Assembly: GCF_000378625.1 (NCBI RefSeq)
Contig: NZ_KB905162.1
Location: 186,001-250,000 of the forward strand
Direction of reading: 5' to 3'
From: Colwellia piezophila ATCC BAA-637
GTDB taxonomy: Bacteria; Pseudomonadota; Gammaproteobacteria; Enterobacterales; Alteromonadaceae
Length of the DNA: 64,000 bases
Below, one piece after another: positions 1-9,023 of the stretch. Within the stretch, counting starts at the first letter, position 1; every line of letters begins with the position of its first letter. The translations under genes were made by a program, and so were the position numbers. The notes below the pieces were generated by a model. It was given only the letters and a program-made list of their open reading frames with translations. It did not search any database and was not told the origin of the DNA.

Positions 1-47
1 AACTAAAGGTTTAATGTTTTGTATTTAACCAGAGCTGATTTTAAGTT

Positions 48-83
48 TCAATAGAATTATCAATAGAATTATCAATAGAATTA
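48..83. repeat. 12-bp tandem repeat, three copies
   Basis: Three perfect consecutive copies of TCAATAGAATTA lie just before the ribosome binding site (GGAG, near 89-92) of the succinate-semialdehyde dehydrogenase gene. The repeat therefore falls in the leader or promoter region. Copy-number change would alter leader length, but no function can be read from the sequence. Confidence 0.85.
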
Positions 84-98
84 ACATCGGAGATAAAC

Positions 99-1556
99 AT
101 GCAAGGTATTAAAGACATTCAATTACTGAAGAAATTTTCTTATATCAATGGCAGTTGGCATACCAGTGAAACCACCTTTGATGTTACTAACCCGGCAACG
201 GGGGAGCTTGTAGTAACTGTGAGCAACGCGGGTATTGCGGAAACAGAGCTTGCGGTGAAATCGGCAAAAGCTGCGTTAAAAATGTGGTCAGCAAAATCAG
301 CCAATGAACGTGCCACTCTTTTGCGTAATTGGTTTAACTTGATGATGGAAAACCAAGAAGATCTAGGTCGCATATTAACACTTGAGCAAGGTAAGCCCTT
401 AGCAGAAGCCAAAGGTGAAATTGCTTATGGCGCCTCTTTCATTGAATGGTTTGCCGAAGAAGGCAAGCGCGTTTACGGTGATGTGATACCTGGTCCCTCT
501 AGTGATAAAAGGATTATTGTTGTTAAACAACCTGTTGGCGTGGTTGCTTCGATAACGCCATGGAACTTTCCTAATGCGATGATCGCGCGTAAAGCGGCGG
601 CGGCATTAGCGGCAGGTTGTACCTTTGTGGTTCGCCCGGCAACACAAACACCCTTGTCAGCGTTAGCAATGGCTGAATTGGCAGAGCGTGCCGGCATTCC
701 TGCTGGTGTTTTTAATGTCGTTGTTGGCAACGATGCAAGGGGCATGGGACAAGTATTAACCCAACATCCTGACGTAGCAAAATTTACCTTTACCGGCTCA
801 ACTGCCGTGGGTAAAACCTTAATCCAACAATGTGCAACCACGGTGAAAAAGGTGTCGATGGAATTAGGCGGTAATGCACCCTTTATCGTCTTTGACGATG
901 CTGATATTGATGCCGCAGTACAAGGCGCTATGGTATCGAAATACCGAAATGCCGGTCAAACCTGTGTCTGTACTAACCGTATTTTTGTTCAAAAAGGCGT
1001 GTTAGCTGAATTTACTGAAAAGTTTTCTGCCGCAGTGAACGCCTTATCAGTGGGCAATGGTTTAACTGATGGCGTCGTACTTGGCCCTATGATTTCTGCA
1101 GCAGCCGTCAAGGATGTTGAAAAATTAGTGGCTGATTCAGTCGCCGCTGGCGCAATTGTTCATCTTGGAGGTGACAAACACAGCGCAGGGGGGAGTTTCT
1201 ACCAACCGACTATTTTAACCAATGTCACCAATGATATGCCTATTGCGGTTAATGAAATTTTTGGACCCGTTGCACCGATTATTGCTTTTGATAGCGAAGA
1301 AGAAGTGATCGACATGGCTAATAATACTGAATACGGTTTGGCCGCCTACTTTTACTCTCGTGATATCGGCACTGTTTGGCGCGTAGCCGAAGGTTTAGAG
1401 TTTGGTATGGTGGGTATTAACGAAGGCATAATTTCTAATACGGCAGCACCTTTTGGTGGCGTTAAGCAATCAGGTAATGGTCGTGAAGGTTCTAAATACG
1501 GCTTAGATGATTACTTGGAAATTAAGTACTTATGCATGGGCGGTTTAACTAAGTAG
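99..1556 (+). CDS. gabD: NAD(P)-dependent succinate-semialdehyde dehydrogenase
   Basis: Oxidises succinate semialdehyde to succinate, the last step of GABA breakdown, in the cytoplasm. The 485-residue product has the normal length of the GabD group of aldehyde dehydrogenases. Visible motifs are the PWNFP cofactor segment near residue 152, the catalytic Glu in ELGGN (about residue 254) and the catalytic Cys in GQTCVC (about 288). The Cys-x-Cys arrangement is usual for GabD. The ATG follows a GGAG ribosome site. The 4-aminobutyrate aminotransferase gene starts 194 bp downstream on the same strand, which supports the GABA assignment. Other semialdehyde substrates cannot be excluded from sequence alone. 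Confidence 0.93.
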   Translation: MQGIKDIQLLKKFSYINGSWHTSETTFDVTNPATGELVVTVSNAGIAETELAVKSAKAALKMWSAKSANERATLLRNWFNLMMENQEDLGRILTLEQGKPLAEAKGEIAYGASFIEWFAEEGKRVYGDVIPGPSSDKRIIVVKQPVGVVASITPWNFPNAMIARKAAAALAAGCTFVVRPATQTPLSALAMAELAERAGIPAGVFNVVVGNDARGMGQVLTQHPDVAKFTFTGSTAVGKTLIQQCATTVKKVSMELGGNAPFIVFDDADIDAAVQGAMVSKYRNAGQTCVCTNRIFVQKGVLAEFTEKFSAAVNALSVGNGLTDGVVLGPMISAAAVKDVEKLVADSVAAGAIVHLGGDKHSAGGSFYQPTILTNVTNDMPIAVNEIFGPVAPIIAFDSEEEVIDMANNTEYGLAAYFYSRDIGTVWRVAEGLEFGMVGINEGIISNTAAPFGGVKQSGNGREGSKYGLDDYLEIKYLCMGGLTK

Positions 1557-1750
1557 TTGATAAGTAGTTAACCGTTAATATTTTTTCTGTTTCAGCCAAG
1601 TTTTTGGTCACCAGTACTCATTGATGCAGATGAACAATGTGTTTTTTGCTCAAATTTAACTGAAACAGCTTTAATCTAAATCGTTAAGATATTTTAACTA
1701 TTTAGCGCTTTTTTGAACGTTATAGCATTATAAAGAATTAGGAAAAAATT

Positions 1751-3031
1751 ATGAATAACCAACAATTGCAGGCCAGAAAAAACCAAGTTATTGCTCGTGG
1801 ACAAGGTAACGTATACCCCGTTTATGTTGACCATGCTAAAAATTCTGAAGTTTGGGATGTTGAGGGTAGACGTTATATAGATTTTGGTACCGGTATCGCC
1901 GTGTGTAATACCGGCCATTGTCACCCTAAAGTGGTTGAGGCAGCAAAAGCACAAATTGATAAGTTTAGCCATACCTGTGTGATGGTTAACCCTTATGAAG
2001 TCGCGGTAGAACTGGCTGAAAAGTTAACCGCCATTGCGCCTGGTGATTCAGCAAAAAAAGCTATTTTTGTCTCTACCGGTGCTGAAGCCGTAGAAAATTG
2101 CGTTAAAATTGCCCGTGCGCACACTGGGCGTCGTGGCGTTATTGCCTTTAACGGTGGTTTTCACGGACGCACTAATTTAACCATGGCTTTAACCGGTAAA
2201 ATCACCCCGTATAAAAACTTATTTGGTCCTTTCCCAGGTGATATTTTCCATGCCCCTTTCCCTATCGAATGTCACGATATTACCATTAAAGAATCTATCA
2301 AAGCGGTAGAAAACTTATTTAAAGTCGATATTGCGCCTACTGATGTTGCGGCAATCATTGTTGAGCCTGTTCAAGGGGAAGGTGGCTTTTATCAAGCACC
2401 GGCTGAATTTTTACAAGCATTACGCAAAATTTGTGATCAGCATGGCATTGTTTTAATTGCTGATGAAATTCAAACGGGTTTTGGCCGTACCGGTAAAATG
2501 TTCAACTTTGAATATTCAGGGGTTGAACCAGACTTAATTACTATGGCTAAAGGTATCGCTGGCGGATTCCCTATTGCTGCGGTTGTTGGGAAAAGTGAAA
2601 TTATGGATGCACCGTTACCCGGTGGATTAGGTGGAACCTACGGTGGCTCTCCCGTTGCTTGTGCTGCAGCACTCGCTGTTTTAGATATTATCGAAGAAGA
2701 GCACCTTATCCAGCGTTCAAATGAAATTGGGACTCTATTTAATAAGCGATTATCAGCGCTTAAAGTTCAACACCCTGATTTGATTTTAGAGGTCAGGAAT
2801 TCAGGTGCAATGATCGCAATGGAGCTCATTCAACAGGGCGATGCTGAGCAGCCGAACACCGCGTTAACGCAAGCCATTATTGCTAACGCCGCTAAATATG
2901 GCTTAATTCTATTAGCATGTGGTTTTTATGGCAATGTAATTCGATTTTTACCGGCGTTAACCGCCAGTAATGACATTATCGAAGAAGGTTTAGCTAAATT
3001 CACTGAACTGTTTAATGACTTAGCCCAGTAA
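1751..3031 (+). CDS. gabT: 4-aminobutyrate aminotransferase
   Basis: Transfers the amino group of GABA to 2-oxoglutarate, giving succinate semialdehyde and glutamate. It is a 426-residue class III PLP aminotransferase, the usual GabT length. Seen in the sequence: the STGAEAVENCVKIAR phosphate-binding region near residue 110, IADEIQTGFGRTG near 237-249, and the PLP lysine in MAKG at residue 267. It follows gabD in the same direction. The 194-bp spacer holds a separated CTGTTTCAG/CTGAAACAG inverted repeat, so it may have its own promoter. A hairpin terminator candidate follows at 3042-3097. Related omega-amino acids such as 5-aminovalerate are possible alternative substrates. Confidence 0.92.
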   Translation: MNNQQLQARKNQVIARGQGNVYPVYVDHAKNSEVWDVEGRRYIDFGTGIAVCNTGHCHPKVVEAAKAQIDKFSHTCVMVNPYEVAVELAEKLTAIAPGDSAKKAIFVSTGAEAVENCVKIARAHTGRRGVIAFNGGFHGRTNLTMALTGKITPYKNLFGPFPGDIFHAPFPIECHDITIKESIKAVENLFKVDIAPTDVAAIIVEPVQGEGGFYQAPAEFLQALRKICDQHGIVLIADEIQTGFGRTGKMFNFEYSGVEPDLITMAKGIAGGFPIAAVVGKSEIMDAPLPGGLGGTYGGSPVACAAALAVLDIIEEEHLIQRSNEIGTLFNKRLSALKVQHPDLILEVRNSGAMIAMELIQQGDAEQPNTALTQAIIANAAKYGLILLACGFYGNVIRFLPALTASNDIIEEGLAKFTELFNDLAQ

Positions 3032-3041
3032 AAATGAGCTT

Positions 3042-3097
3042 AAACCGGTAATGTTTTGCGCTTTAACAATAAATACATGCCGTTATTACCGGTTTTT
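3042..3097 (+). terminator. Terminator candidate after gabT
   Basis: A perfect 11-bp inverted repeat, AAACCGGTAAT at 3042-3052 and ATTACCGGTTT from 3085, is followed by a short T run. The loop is long (about 32 nt), so its efficiency is uncertain. Confidence 0.5.
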
Positions 3098-3504
3098 CTT
3101 CTACACATTATCTATCCTACGACAAACTTAGCACATGCAGAAAGACTGAGAATTGAAAGGGGAAATGGTGCCTATGTTCATAATAAGTCCTCAATGTGTA
3201 AACACATTTCAGGACGAGACATCCCTCGTCATTCTAGAATGGTAGCTTTGTTAATGTAGATAATTAAAGTAAAGCGTTATTGCCAATGCCCATTAATATG
3301 GTTTAGTGTTATTTATGCCCCTGAGCAAATTATAACGAACACTTACCCTAGGTGATAAATGAGTCACTACCGTGTTAAAACAAAAATAAAAAGTAGAAGA
3401 AGTGTTAAATGAACAATTAAATAAAGGCTTATCGATTGTTATCAGGGGTAATCTTTGATAAAAATAACTTAGCCAAAAATTAAGCTAACAATAAAGATAA
3501 TAAT
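3098..3504. other. Gene-poor spacer before MocR gene
   Basis: No convincing gene. The short frame at 3056-3259 has no ribosome site and no recognisable protein. A small hairpin (GACGAG/CTCGTC around 3213-3231) is the only local structure noticed. The promoter of the MocR-type regulator is expected near the 3' end of this stretch, but no clear -35/-10 pair was identified. Confidence 0.4.
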
Positions 3505-5337
3505 ATGATCAGTCGCTTAATACATATTGATGCAAACTCAGATGACAGTTTACAAAGTCAGATACGCCATAAACTGGTAGAAGGCATTCTTGTTGGTTCT
3601 TTTGCGGCCGGCTCTAAGTTACCCTCTTCACGAAAACTGGCAACACAGTTAGGTGTATCTCGAAACACCGTGGTATTAGTGTATCAATCATTACTTGATG
3701 AGGGTTATATTGAAAGTCGTGAACGAAGCGGAATTTATGTAAGTGAGAAAGTTTCACAAGGTAAAGTTGAGCTTGTACAAAACTCGCCACTACAACCCAG
3801 CTTTGATGACTCTTCAACCAATAATCATCATCGCTTTAAAGGTGCACTCGCCACCACTACGGCGACTTCATGCCCGCAAAATTGGCATAAATATAACTTC
3901 CCTTTTATCGATGGAAAATTTGATTCTTCCCTTTATCCAGTAAAAGAATGGCGAGAAGCGAACACTAAAGCCAATACTCCCCGAGAAATTTATCAATGGT
4001 CAGAATTGCAAGGTGCAGAAGATGATCCGATGTTACTTGATGAGATCCGTACTAAAATTTTACCGAGACGAGGTATACAAGCCAACAGAGATGAAATTCT
4101 GATCACTGTGGGTAGCCAACAAGCATTATATTTAATTTGTCAGTTATTTGTTGATAGTACGGTTACGGTTGGTGTTGAAGAGCCGGGTTATCCAGAAATG
4201 CGGGAATTATTAGTCAATCAAGGGGCTAAGTTACACTATCAGCCCATTGATGATAAAGGCTTAGTGGTCGATGAACAGCTCAACCACTGCGATATTATTT
4301 ATACTACCCCCAGTCATCAAACCCCAACCAGTATCACTATGTCTATGGACAGACGTGATGAAGTATTGAAAAAAGCCCACGAGCAAGATCTATTGATCAT
4401 CGAAGATGACTTTGAATTTGAGAGTAATTTTCTTGGTCAACCCCATCCGGCCTTACGCAGCTTAGATAGAGATAATCGTGTGGTGTATATCTCTTGTTTA
4501 TCAAAAGTATTGGCCTCAGGCATTCAAATTGGCTTTATAGTTGCCGATTCAGGCGTTATTGCCGAACTTAAAAAACTCAGAAAAATGGTGATGCGTAATC
4601 CGCCGCTCAATAACCAACGTGCTGTAGCTTATTTTCTATCGCTTGGCTATTACGATGCTTTTATGATGCATTTACATAAAGTGTTTTTTGAACGTTGGTT
4701 AACCCTAAGAGAGGCATTAAATACCTATTTACCTAATTGTATTGATACTGGACCCATTCAGGGAGGCACGGCTTATTGGATCACTGGCCCTAAACAATTA
4801 GACGGCGAGCATTTACGAGAAGAAGCCGCCAAAGTCGGTATCTTAATTGAACCGGTTAAACGCTATTTTGCGAGCACTGCCCATCCGGAAAACTGCTTTC
4901 GTATGGGGGTAACCAGTATTCCTAATGAGAAAATTAGACCAGGTGTGCAAAAACTTGCGGCATTAGTGCACCAACTGACCGCAGATTATGAAGAAAAGTT
5001 AACGAACGCTAAAGGTAAGTTACTTAGTGAAGCCGCTTTAAAGCAGGCGCTTCCGGGCGCACTGTTGGAATGCCAAATGGTTTATGGCGTGCCTTGCTCT
5101 ATTGAATTATTAGCAGATGGACGAATGAAAGGAAGAACTGGCGGAACGGATAGCGAAGTTGATATGGGTCGATGGTGGATAGAAGGTGGTATGTATTATC
5201 GTCAATGGAAGTTATGGGCATATGGCGAAGTGAAAGGTTTTTATGTCATTATGGACGGTGACGAAATGAAGTGGTTTGATCAAAATTATTGCTTTGTTAG
5301 ACAGCTGGAATTGAAAGGATATAAAGACCAAAGTTAA
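3505..5337 (+). CDS. MocR/GabR-type transcription regulator with aminotransferase domain and extra C-terminal domain
   Basis: GntR-type winged helix at about residues 12-78 (PSSRKLATQLGVSRNTV and the wing ESRERSGIYV), then a class I aminotransferase-like domain at about 130-490 with the PLP lysine in CLSKVLASG (Lys334). Such proteins bind DNA and use PLP plus an amino-acid ligand as effector; GabR is the known GABA-responsive example. It lies downstream of gabDT and just upstream of an amidase and a TonB receptor, so it may control either set. At 610 residues it is longer than the usual 450-500. The extra 120 or so C-terminal residues, rich in Trp and Gly (MGRWWIEGG, WKLWAYGEV), form a domain I do not recognise. 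Confidence 0.88.
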   Translation: MISRLIHIDANSDDSLQSQIRHKLVEGILVGSFAAGSKLPSSRKLATQLGVSRNTVVLVYQSLLDEGYIESRERSGIYVSEKVSQGKVELVQNSPLQPSFDDSSTNNHHRFKGALATTTATSCPQNWHKYNFPFIDGKFDSSLYPVKEWREANTKANTPREIYQWSELQGAEDDPMLLDEIRTKILPRRGIQANRDEILITVGSQQALYLICQLFVDSTVTVGVEEPGYPEMRELLVNQGAKLHYQPIDDKGLVVDEQLNHCDIIYTTPSHQTPTSITMSMDRRDEVLKKAHEQDLLIIEDDFEFESNFLGQPHPALRSLDRDNRVVYISCLSKVLASGIQIGFIVADSGVIAELKKLRKMVMRNPPLNNQRAVAYFLSLGYYDAFMMHLHKVFFERWLTLREALNTYLPNCIDTGPIQGGTAYWITGPKQLDGEHLREEAAKVGILIEPVKRYFASTAHPENCFRMGVTSIPNEKIRPGVQKLAALVHQLTADYEEKLTNAKGKLLSEAALKQALPGALLECQMVYGVPCSIELLADGRMKGRTGGTDSEVDMGRWWIEGGMYYRQWKLWAYGEVKGFYVIMDGDEMKWFDQNYCFVRQLELKGYKDQS

Positions 5338-5484
5338 GTTTTAATTTACCGGTAGCAAACAAACTGGCACCACAGACCTACCTAAACTGGTACTAACCAT
5401 GCCAGCCTATCCTAGTTACATTAAATTACACCTAAGCGTTATAAAAAAATAATCACATTAATAAAGTGTTCTTGAGGGAATCAT

Positions 5485-6339
5485 ATGAGCCATTTTTCAA
5501 TTGCGGGTCTACAGCTTGCTTTACCTTGCGGTGATAACTTAGCGACAATTGGACTTGAGATTGCCAAGACAAAAAAACGCTTTCCTTGGTTAAATATGAT
5601 CGTGCTTAGTGAACTCGCAACTTATGGTCCAGAAAAAAAATATGCCAGTGCATTGCCCAACGACGCCGAAAAATTTTATTGCCAATTAGCCAAAGAACAT
5701 AATGTTTGGTTAATCCCAGGTTCGCTTTATGAACAAGTGGGCGATGACATTTTTAATACCACAACTGTCATTAATAACCAAGGGCAAGTCGTTGATCGCT
5801 ACCGTAAAATATATGCATTCACCCCTTATGAACAAGGGGTAAGCGCCGGTAAAGACTTTGTTGTCTTTGATGTTCCGCAGGGGCGTATTGGTGTCGCTAT
5901 TTGTTATGACCTTTGGTTTCCCGAAGTGGCCAGACAAATGGTTAGTATGGGCGCCGAAGTACTTATTTACCCGACATTAACTGGCACTATTGATCGTTCG
6001 TTAGAAATAATTCTTGCGCAATCAACCGCCATTACCAATCAAAGTTATGTACTCACCGTTAATGCCGCCGGCGACTTAGGTTATGGTCAATCGGTTGTCG
6101 TGGGGCCCGCGGGAAATATTATCTACCAAGCGGGTAGTGGTGCTGAAATCATTCCAGTAGAAGTGGACTTTGCTTTAGTACAACGAAATCGAGAACGTGG
6201 TCTACATGGTTTAGGGCAACCGTTAAAAAGTTTTGCAAATACCCCGGTTAACTTCCCTTGTTACCAAGCAGAAAAGCACAGAATATCAAATAAAAGTAAT
6301 GAGTTAAAAAAACTAGGTCCATTAGTGATACCAGAATAA
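5485..6339 (+). CDS. Nitrilase-superfamily carbon-nitrogen hydrolase (amidase-like)
   Basis: A 284-residue cytoplasmic enzyme of the nitrilase superfamily, which hydrolyses amides, carbamoyl-amines or nitriles through a Glu-Lys-Cys triad. All three are visible: Glu43 (LSELATYG), Lys108 (DRYRKIYAF) and Cys140 (VAICYDLWFPE). The length is typical of the amidase/N-carbamoyl-amine branches. The substrate cannot be read from the sequence. It sits between the MocR-type regulator and a TonB receptor, which suggests that an imported nitrogenous compound is deamidated. No signal peptide is present. A GAGGGA ribosome site precedes the ATG. Confidence 0.88.
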   Translation: MSHFSIAGLQLALPCGDNLATIGLEIAKTKKRFPWLNMIVLSELATYGPEKKYASALPNDAEKFYCQLAKEHNVWLIPGSLYEQVGDDIFNTTTVINNQGQVVDRYRKIYAFTPYEQGVSAGKDFVVFDVPQGRIGVAICYDLWFPEVARQMVSMGAEVLIYPTLTGTIDRSLEIILAQSTAITNQSYVLTVNAAGDLGYGQSVVVGPAGNIIYQAGSGAEIIPVEVDFALVQRNRERGLHGLGQPLKSFANTPVNFPCYQAEKHRISNKSNELKKLGPLVIPE

Positions 6340-6464
6340 AGCACGGTAAAAACAATAAGAAACTGGACCAACAGTATCATTGAAACTGGTACTAGGATAA
6401 TAAAAATGACGGGTCTATCCTGAAAGCAGTTCAATAAAACAACAATAAAACTTGGAGCCATAAC

Positions 6465-8888
6465 ATGAAGCAGGTCATCTTTAACAAATCAATAATATCG
6501 ACGGCAGTGAGTACCGCCTTAATGATGTCATTAAGCACTTTTTCTGCCAATGCTGCTGACGCGGTAACCGTTGATAAAGGTAAAGTCGAACATATTCAAG
6601 TTACGGCAACTCGCCGTAGTCAAAGCATTCAGGAAGTTCCTTATAATATCTCTGCCGTATCTGGCGATGAATTAACAAGTGCTAATATTATTGATTCTTC
6701 AGATATGATGCGCGGTATTGCCGGTATTACTGTTGTTGATCGAGGCTATCGTAACTCGGGTAATGTTAATGGCGTTATTATTCGCGGTGTAAACGTAGAT
6801 AATGGCACTAATGGCGACGTAGCATTGTCAGCGGTTCCCACCGTGGCGACTTATATCAATGATACGCCGCTTTATGCCAACTTTATCTTGAAAGATATTG
6901 AGATGGTCGAAGTTTTACGAGGCCCGCAAGGTACTTTATATGGCTCGGGCTCATTGGCAGGTGCGGTTCGTTATAGAATGAACAAACCAGATACCGATGA
7001 CTTTTATGGCAGCGTCTCGGTTAATTTCAGTCAAACGGATGGCTCTGAAGGATTTAATCTAAATAGCGATGTCATGCTTAATTTACCCTTGTCTGATAAT
7101 TTTGCCATCAGAGCAAATGTTGGCAAAATTGATAATGATGGTTTAGTTGATTACAGCAATGTTTATGTTTTAGATAGTAATAATTATGCACCAGCAGCAA
7201 ACGGTGGCGATTTAGCCACAGGTGGACCTTCATTTGAATCAGTTGAAGATGCCGATACCGTTGATATTACCTACGGAAGAATTTCTGCGTTTTGGCAAGC
7301 TTCTGATAATTTAACTTTTTTAGTTTCTTATCAATCTCAGTCAGATGAAACCGGTGGTCGACGCCAAGTTACTCGCGGAACCCATTGGACAACGGGCACC
7401 GAAGAAAGTTATGACGAGTATCAAAACGGCGCGGTAATATTAGAGCCGTCTGAACGTGATGTCTCGTTAACTGCGTTAGAAATTGAATGGGATTTAGGTT
7501 TTGCCACGTTAACATCAAGCACATCAATGTCTAACAATGAAGGTATGGCAATCAGTGATAATTCTGGTTTCTATGCGCAACAAGAGTGGTTTACAGGATT
7601 ATATAACGGCACCCCGCGTCCATTGGCAAAAGCGGTTCGTGGTTACGATGATGAAGCAATAGCACAAGAACTTCGTTTAGTATCAAATGAAACAAAAAAT
7701 AATATCGATTGGGTGGTTGGCCTTTATTATATGGACCAGGATATGACTGCCTTTCAAGAAAGTTATATGCCAGGTTGGGTAGAGCAGGTTGAAGCGGAGG
7801 GAAGTTTGCCATTGTGGGAAAGTTGGGGCGCTAATATGGTAGATAATGACTTTCATTATTTAAGAAAACAAAACTTTACTGATATGGCGTTATTTGGCGA
7901 GCTTACCTATCATTTTTCTGACCGATTTAGAGCAACTGTCGGCATGCGAACTTTCAAAAATGAATTTACTAATAACACCGAATTAGATTTTCCTATATGG
8001 CCAACTTCACAACCTAATTCTAGTTTTGATACCAAAGAAGACGACACCTTATTTAAAGTCAATCTATCCTATGACTTAGACGAAGAGACTATGGTATATG
8101 GTACTGTTTCTGAGGGATATCGCCGTGGAGGCGCTAATGCGGTGCCAAGTGAGGGCTATTTAGCTGAACGACCTGAATGGAATAAATATGACTCTGATAG
8201 TGTCATTAACTATGAGTTAGGTTTAAAAGGTTATTTAGATGGTGGCAGCCATAGTTATACGGCATCGGTATTTTATATCGATTGGTCAAATCCACAGTTG
8301 AACACCACCACCTATTGGGGGTTTTTCGTGGCCGCCAATGGCGAAGCTGCCGAAACTAAGGGCCTTGAATTAGAGCTACAAGGTTACTTAACGGATGATT
8401 TACATTACTCCGTAGGTTATGCCTACATTCAGGGCGAGATAACCGAAAATTTTTACACCCCTGATGCAGTATGGTCAGAAGAACCCTATAAGCTGCAAGC
8501 AAGCAAAGGAGATGCCTTGCCTTTAGCTCCTGAACATACCTTAAGTGTGGCACTAGATTATACCCATTCCATGGAAAATGAGATGTACTGGATAACAGAG
8601 GTAAATGCCTATTATCAATCTGAATCACAGAATTATCTTGGTGATAACCCAACGTACAGTGCCGATATTGATGGTTTTGCTATCTTAAATGCCAGCACAC
8701 GTTTTAGTGCTGAAAATTGGGATATCACCCTCTACATTAAAAACATTACTAATGAAGAGGGCATAACGGGTCGCATTAAAGAAGAACATATGGGCACTAA
8801 TCCGGCAGAGAACTTTTATGGAAATTCATCGAAAGACTATATAAGTTTACCAAGAACCATCGGTTTATCAGCAGCGTATAGATTCTAA
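6465..8888 (+). CDS. TonB-dependent outer-membrane receptor
   Basis: Energised uptake of a large or scarce substrate across the outer membrane. The 807-residue protein has a signal peptide (cleavage after SANA, about residue 30), a TonB-box-like segment (VEHIQVTATRR), a plug domain at about 45-170 (QEVPYNISAVSG, VEVLRGPQGTLYGSGSLAGAVR), then a beta barrel ending in the aromatic residue expected for barrel insertion (AAYRF). The plug resembles the receptor group that includes many siderophore and plant- or algal-compound transporters. The neighbouring amidase and sulfotransferase suggest an organic ligand, but this is inference. A strong terminator follows. Confidence 0.92.
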   Translation: MKQVIFNKSIISTAVSTALMMSLSTFSANAADAVTVDKGKVEHIQVTATRRSQSIQEVPYNISAVSGDELTSANIIDSSDMMRGIAGITVVDRGYRNSGNVNGVIIRGVNVDNGTNGDVALSAVPTVATYINDTPLYANFILKDIEMVEVLRGPQGTLYGSGSLAGAVRYRMNKPDTDDFYGSVSVNFSQTDGSEGFNLNSDVMLNLPLSDNFAIRANVGKIDNDGLVDYSNVYVLDSNNYAPAANGGDLATGGPSFESVEDADTVDITYGRISAFWQASDNLTFLVSYQSQSDETGGRRQVTRGTHWTTGTEESYDEYQNGAVILEPSERDVSLTALEIEWDLGFATLTSSTSMSNNEGMAISDNSGFYAQQEWFTGLYNGTPRPLAKAVRGYDDEAIAQELRLVSNETKNNIDWVVGLYYMDQDMTAFQESYMPGWVEQVEAEGSLPLWESWGANMVDNDFHYLRKQNFTDMALFGELTYHFSDRFRATVGMRTFKNEFTNNTELDFPIWPTSQPNSSFDTKEDDTLFKVNLSYDLDEETMVYGTVSEGYRRGGANAVPSEGYLAERPEWNKYDSDSVINYELGLKGYLDGGSHSYTASVFYIDWSNPQLNTTTYWGFFVAANGEAAETKGLELELQGYLTDDLHYSVGYAYIQGEITENFYTPDAVWSEEPYKLQASKGDALPLAPEHTLSVALDYTHSMENEMYWITEVNAYYQSESQNYLGDNPTYSADIDGFAILNASTRFSAENWDITLYIKNITNEEGITGRIKEEHMGTNPAENFYGNSSKDYISLPRTIGLSAAYRF

Positions 8889-8909
8889 GCTCGATGTTCA
8901 TTTCTTGTT

Positions 8910-8970
8910 GGCCGTTAACTAACCTAGTAGCAACTCCCACTAGTCGGTTAGTTAACGGCCTCTTTTATTT
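8910..8970 (+). terminator. Rho-independent terminator after TonB receptor
   Basis: A perfect 15-bp inverted repeat (8910-8924 with 8946-8960; arms GGCCGTTAACTAACC and its complement) is followed by TCTTTTATTT. Confidence 0.85.
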
Positions 8971-9023
8971 AATCAATAACATGCTACGGGCAACAAATAT
9001 TGTTCGTCGCCACATAAAACGTT

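Noticed and set aside
3056..3259. Open frame of 67 codons after gabT
   Set aside because: It overlaps the terminator hairpin, has no ribosome site and no protein-like character.
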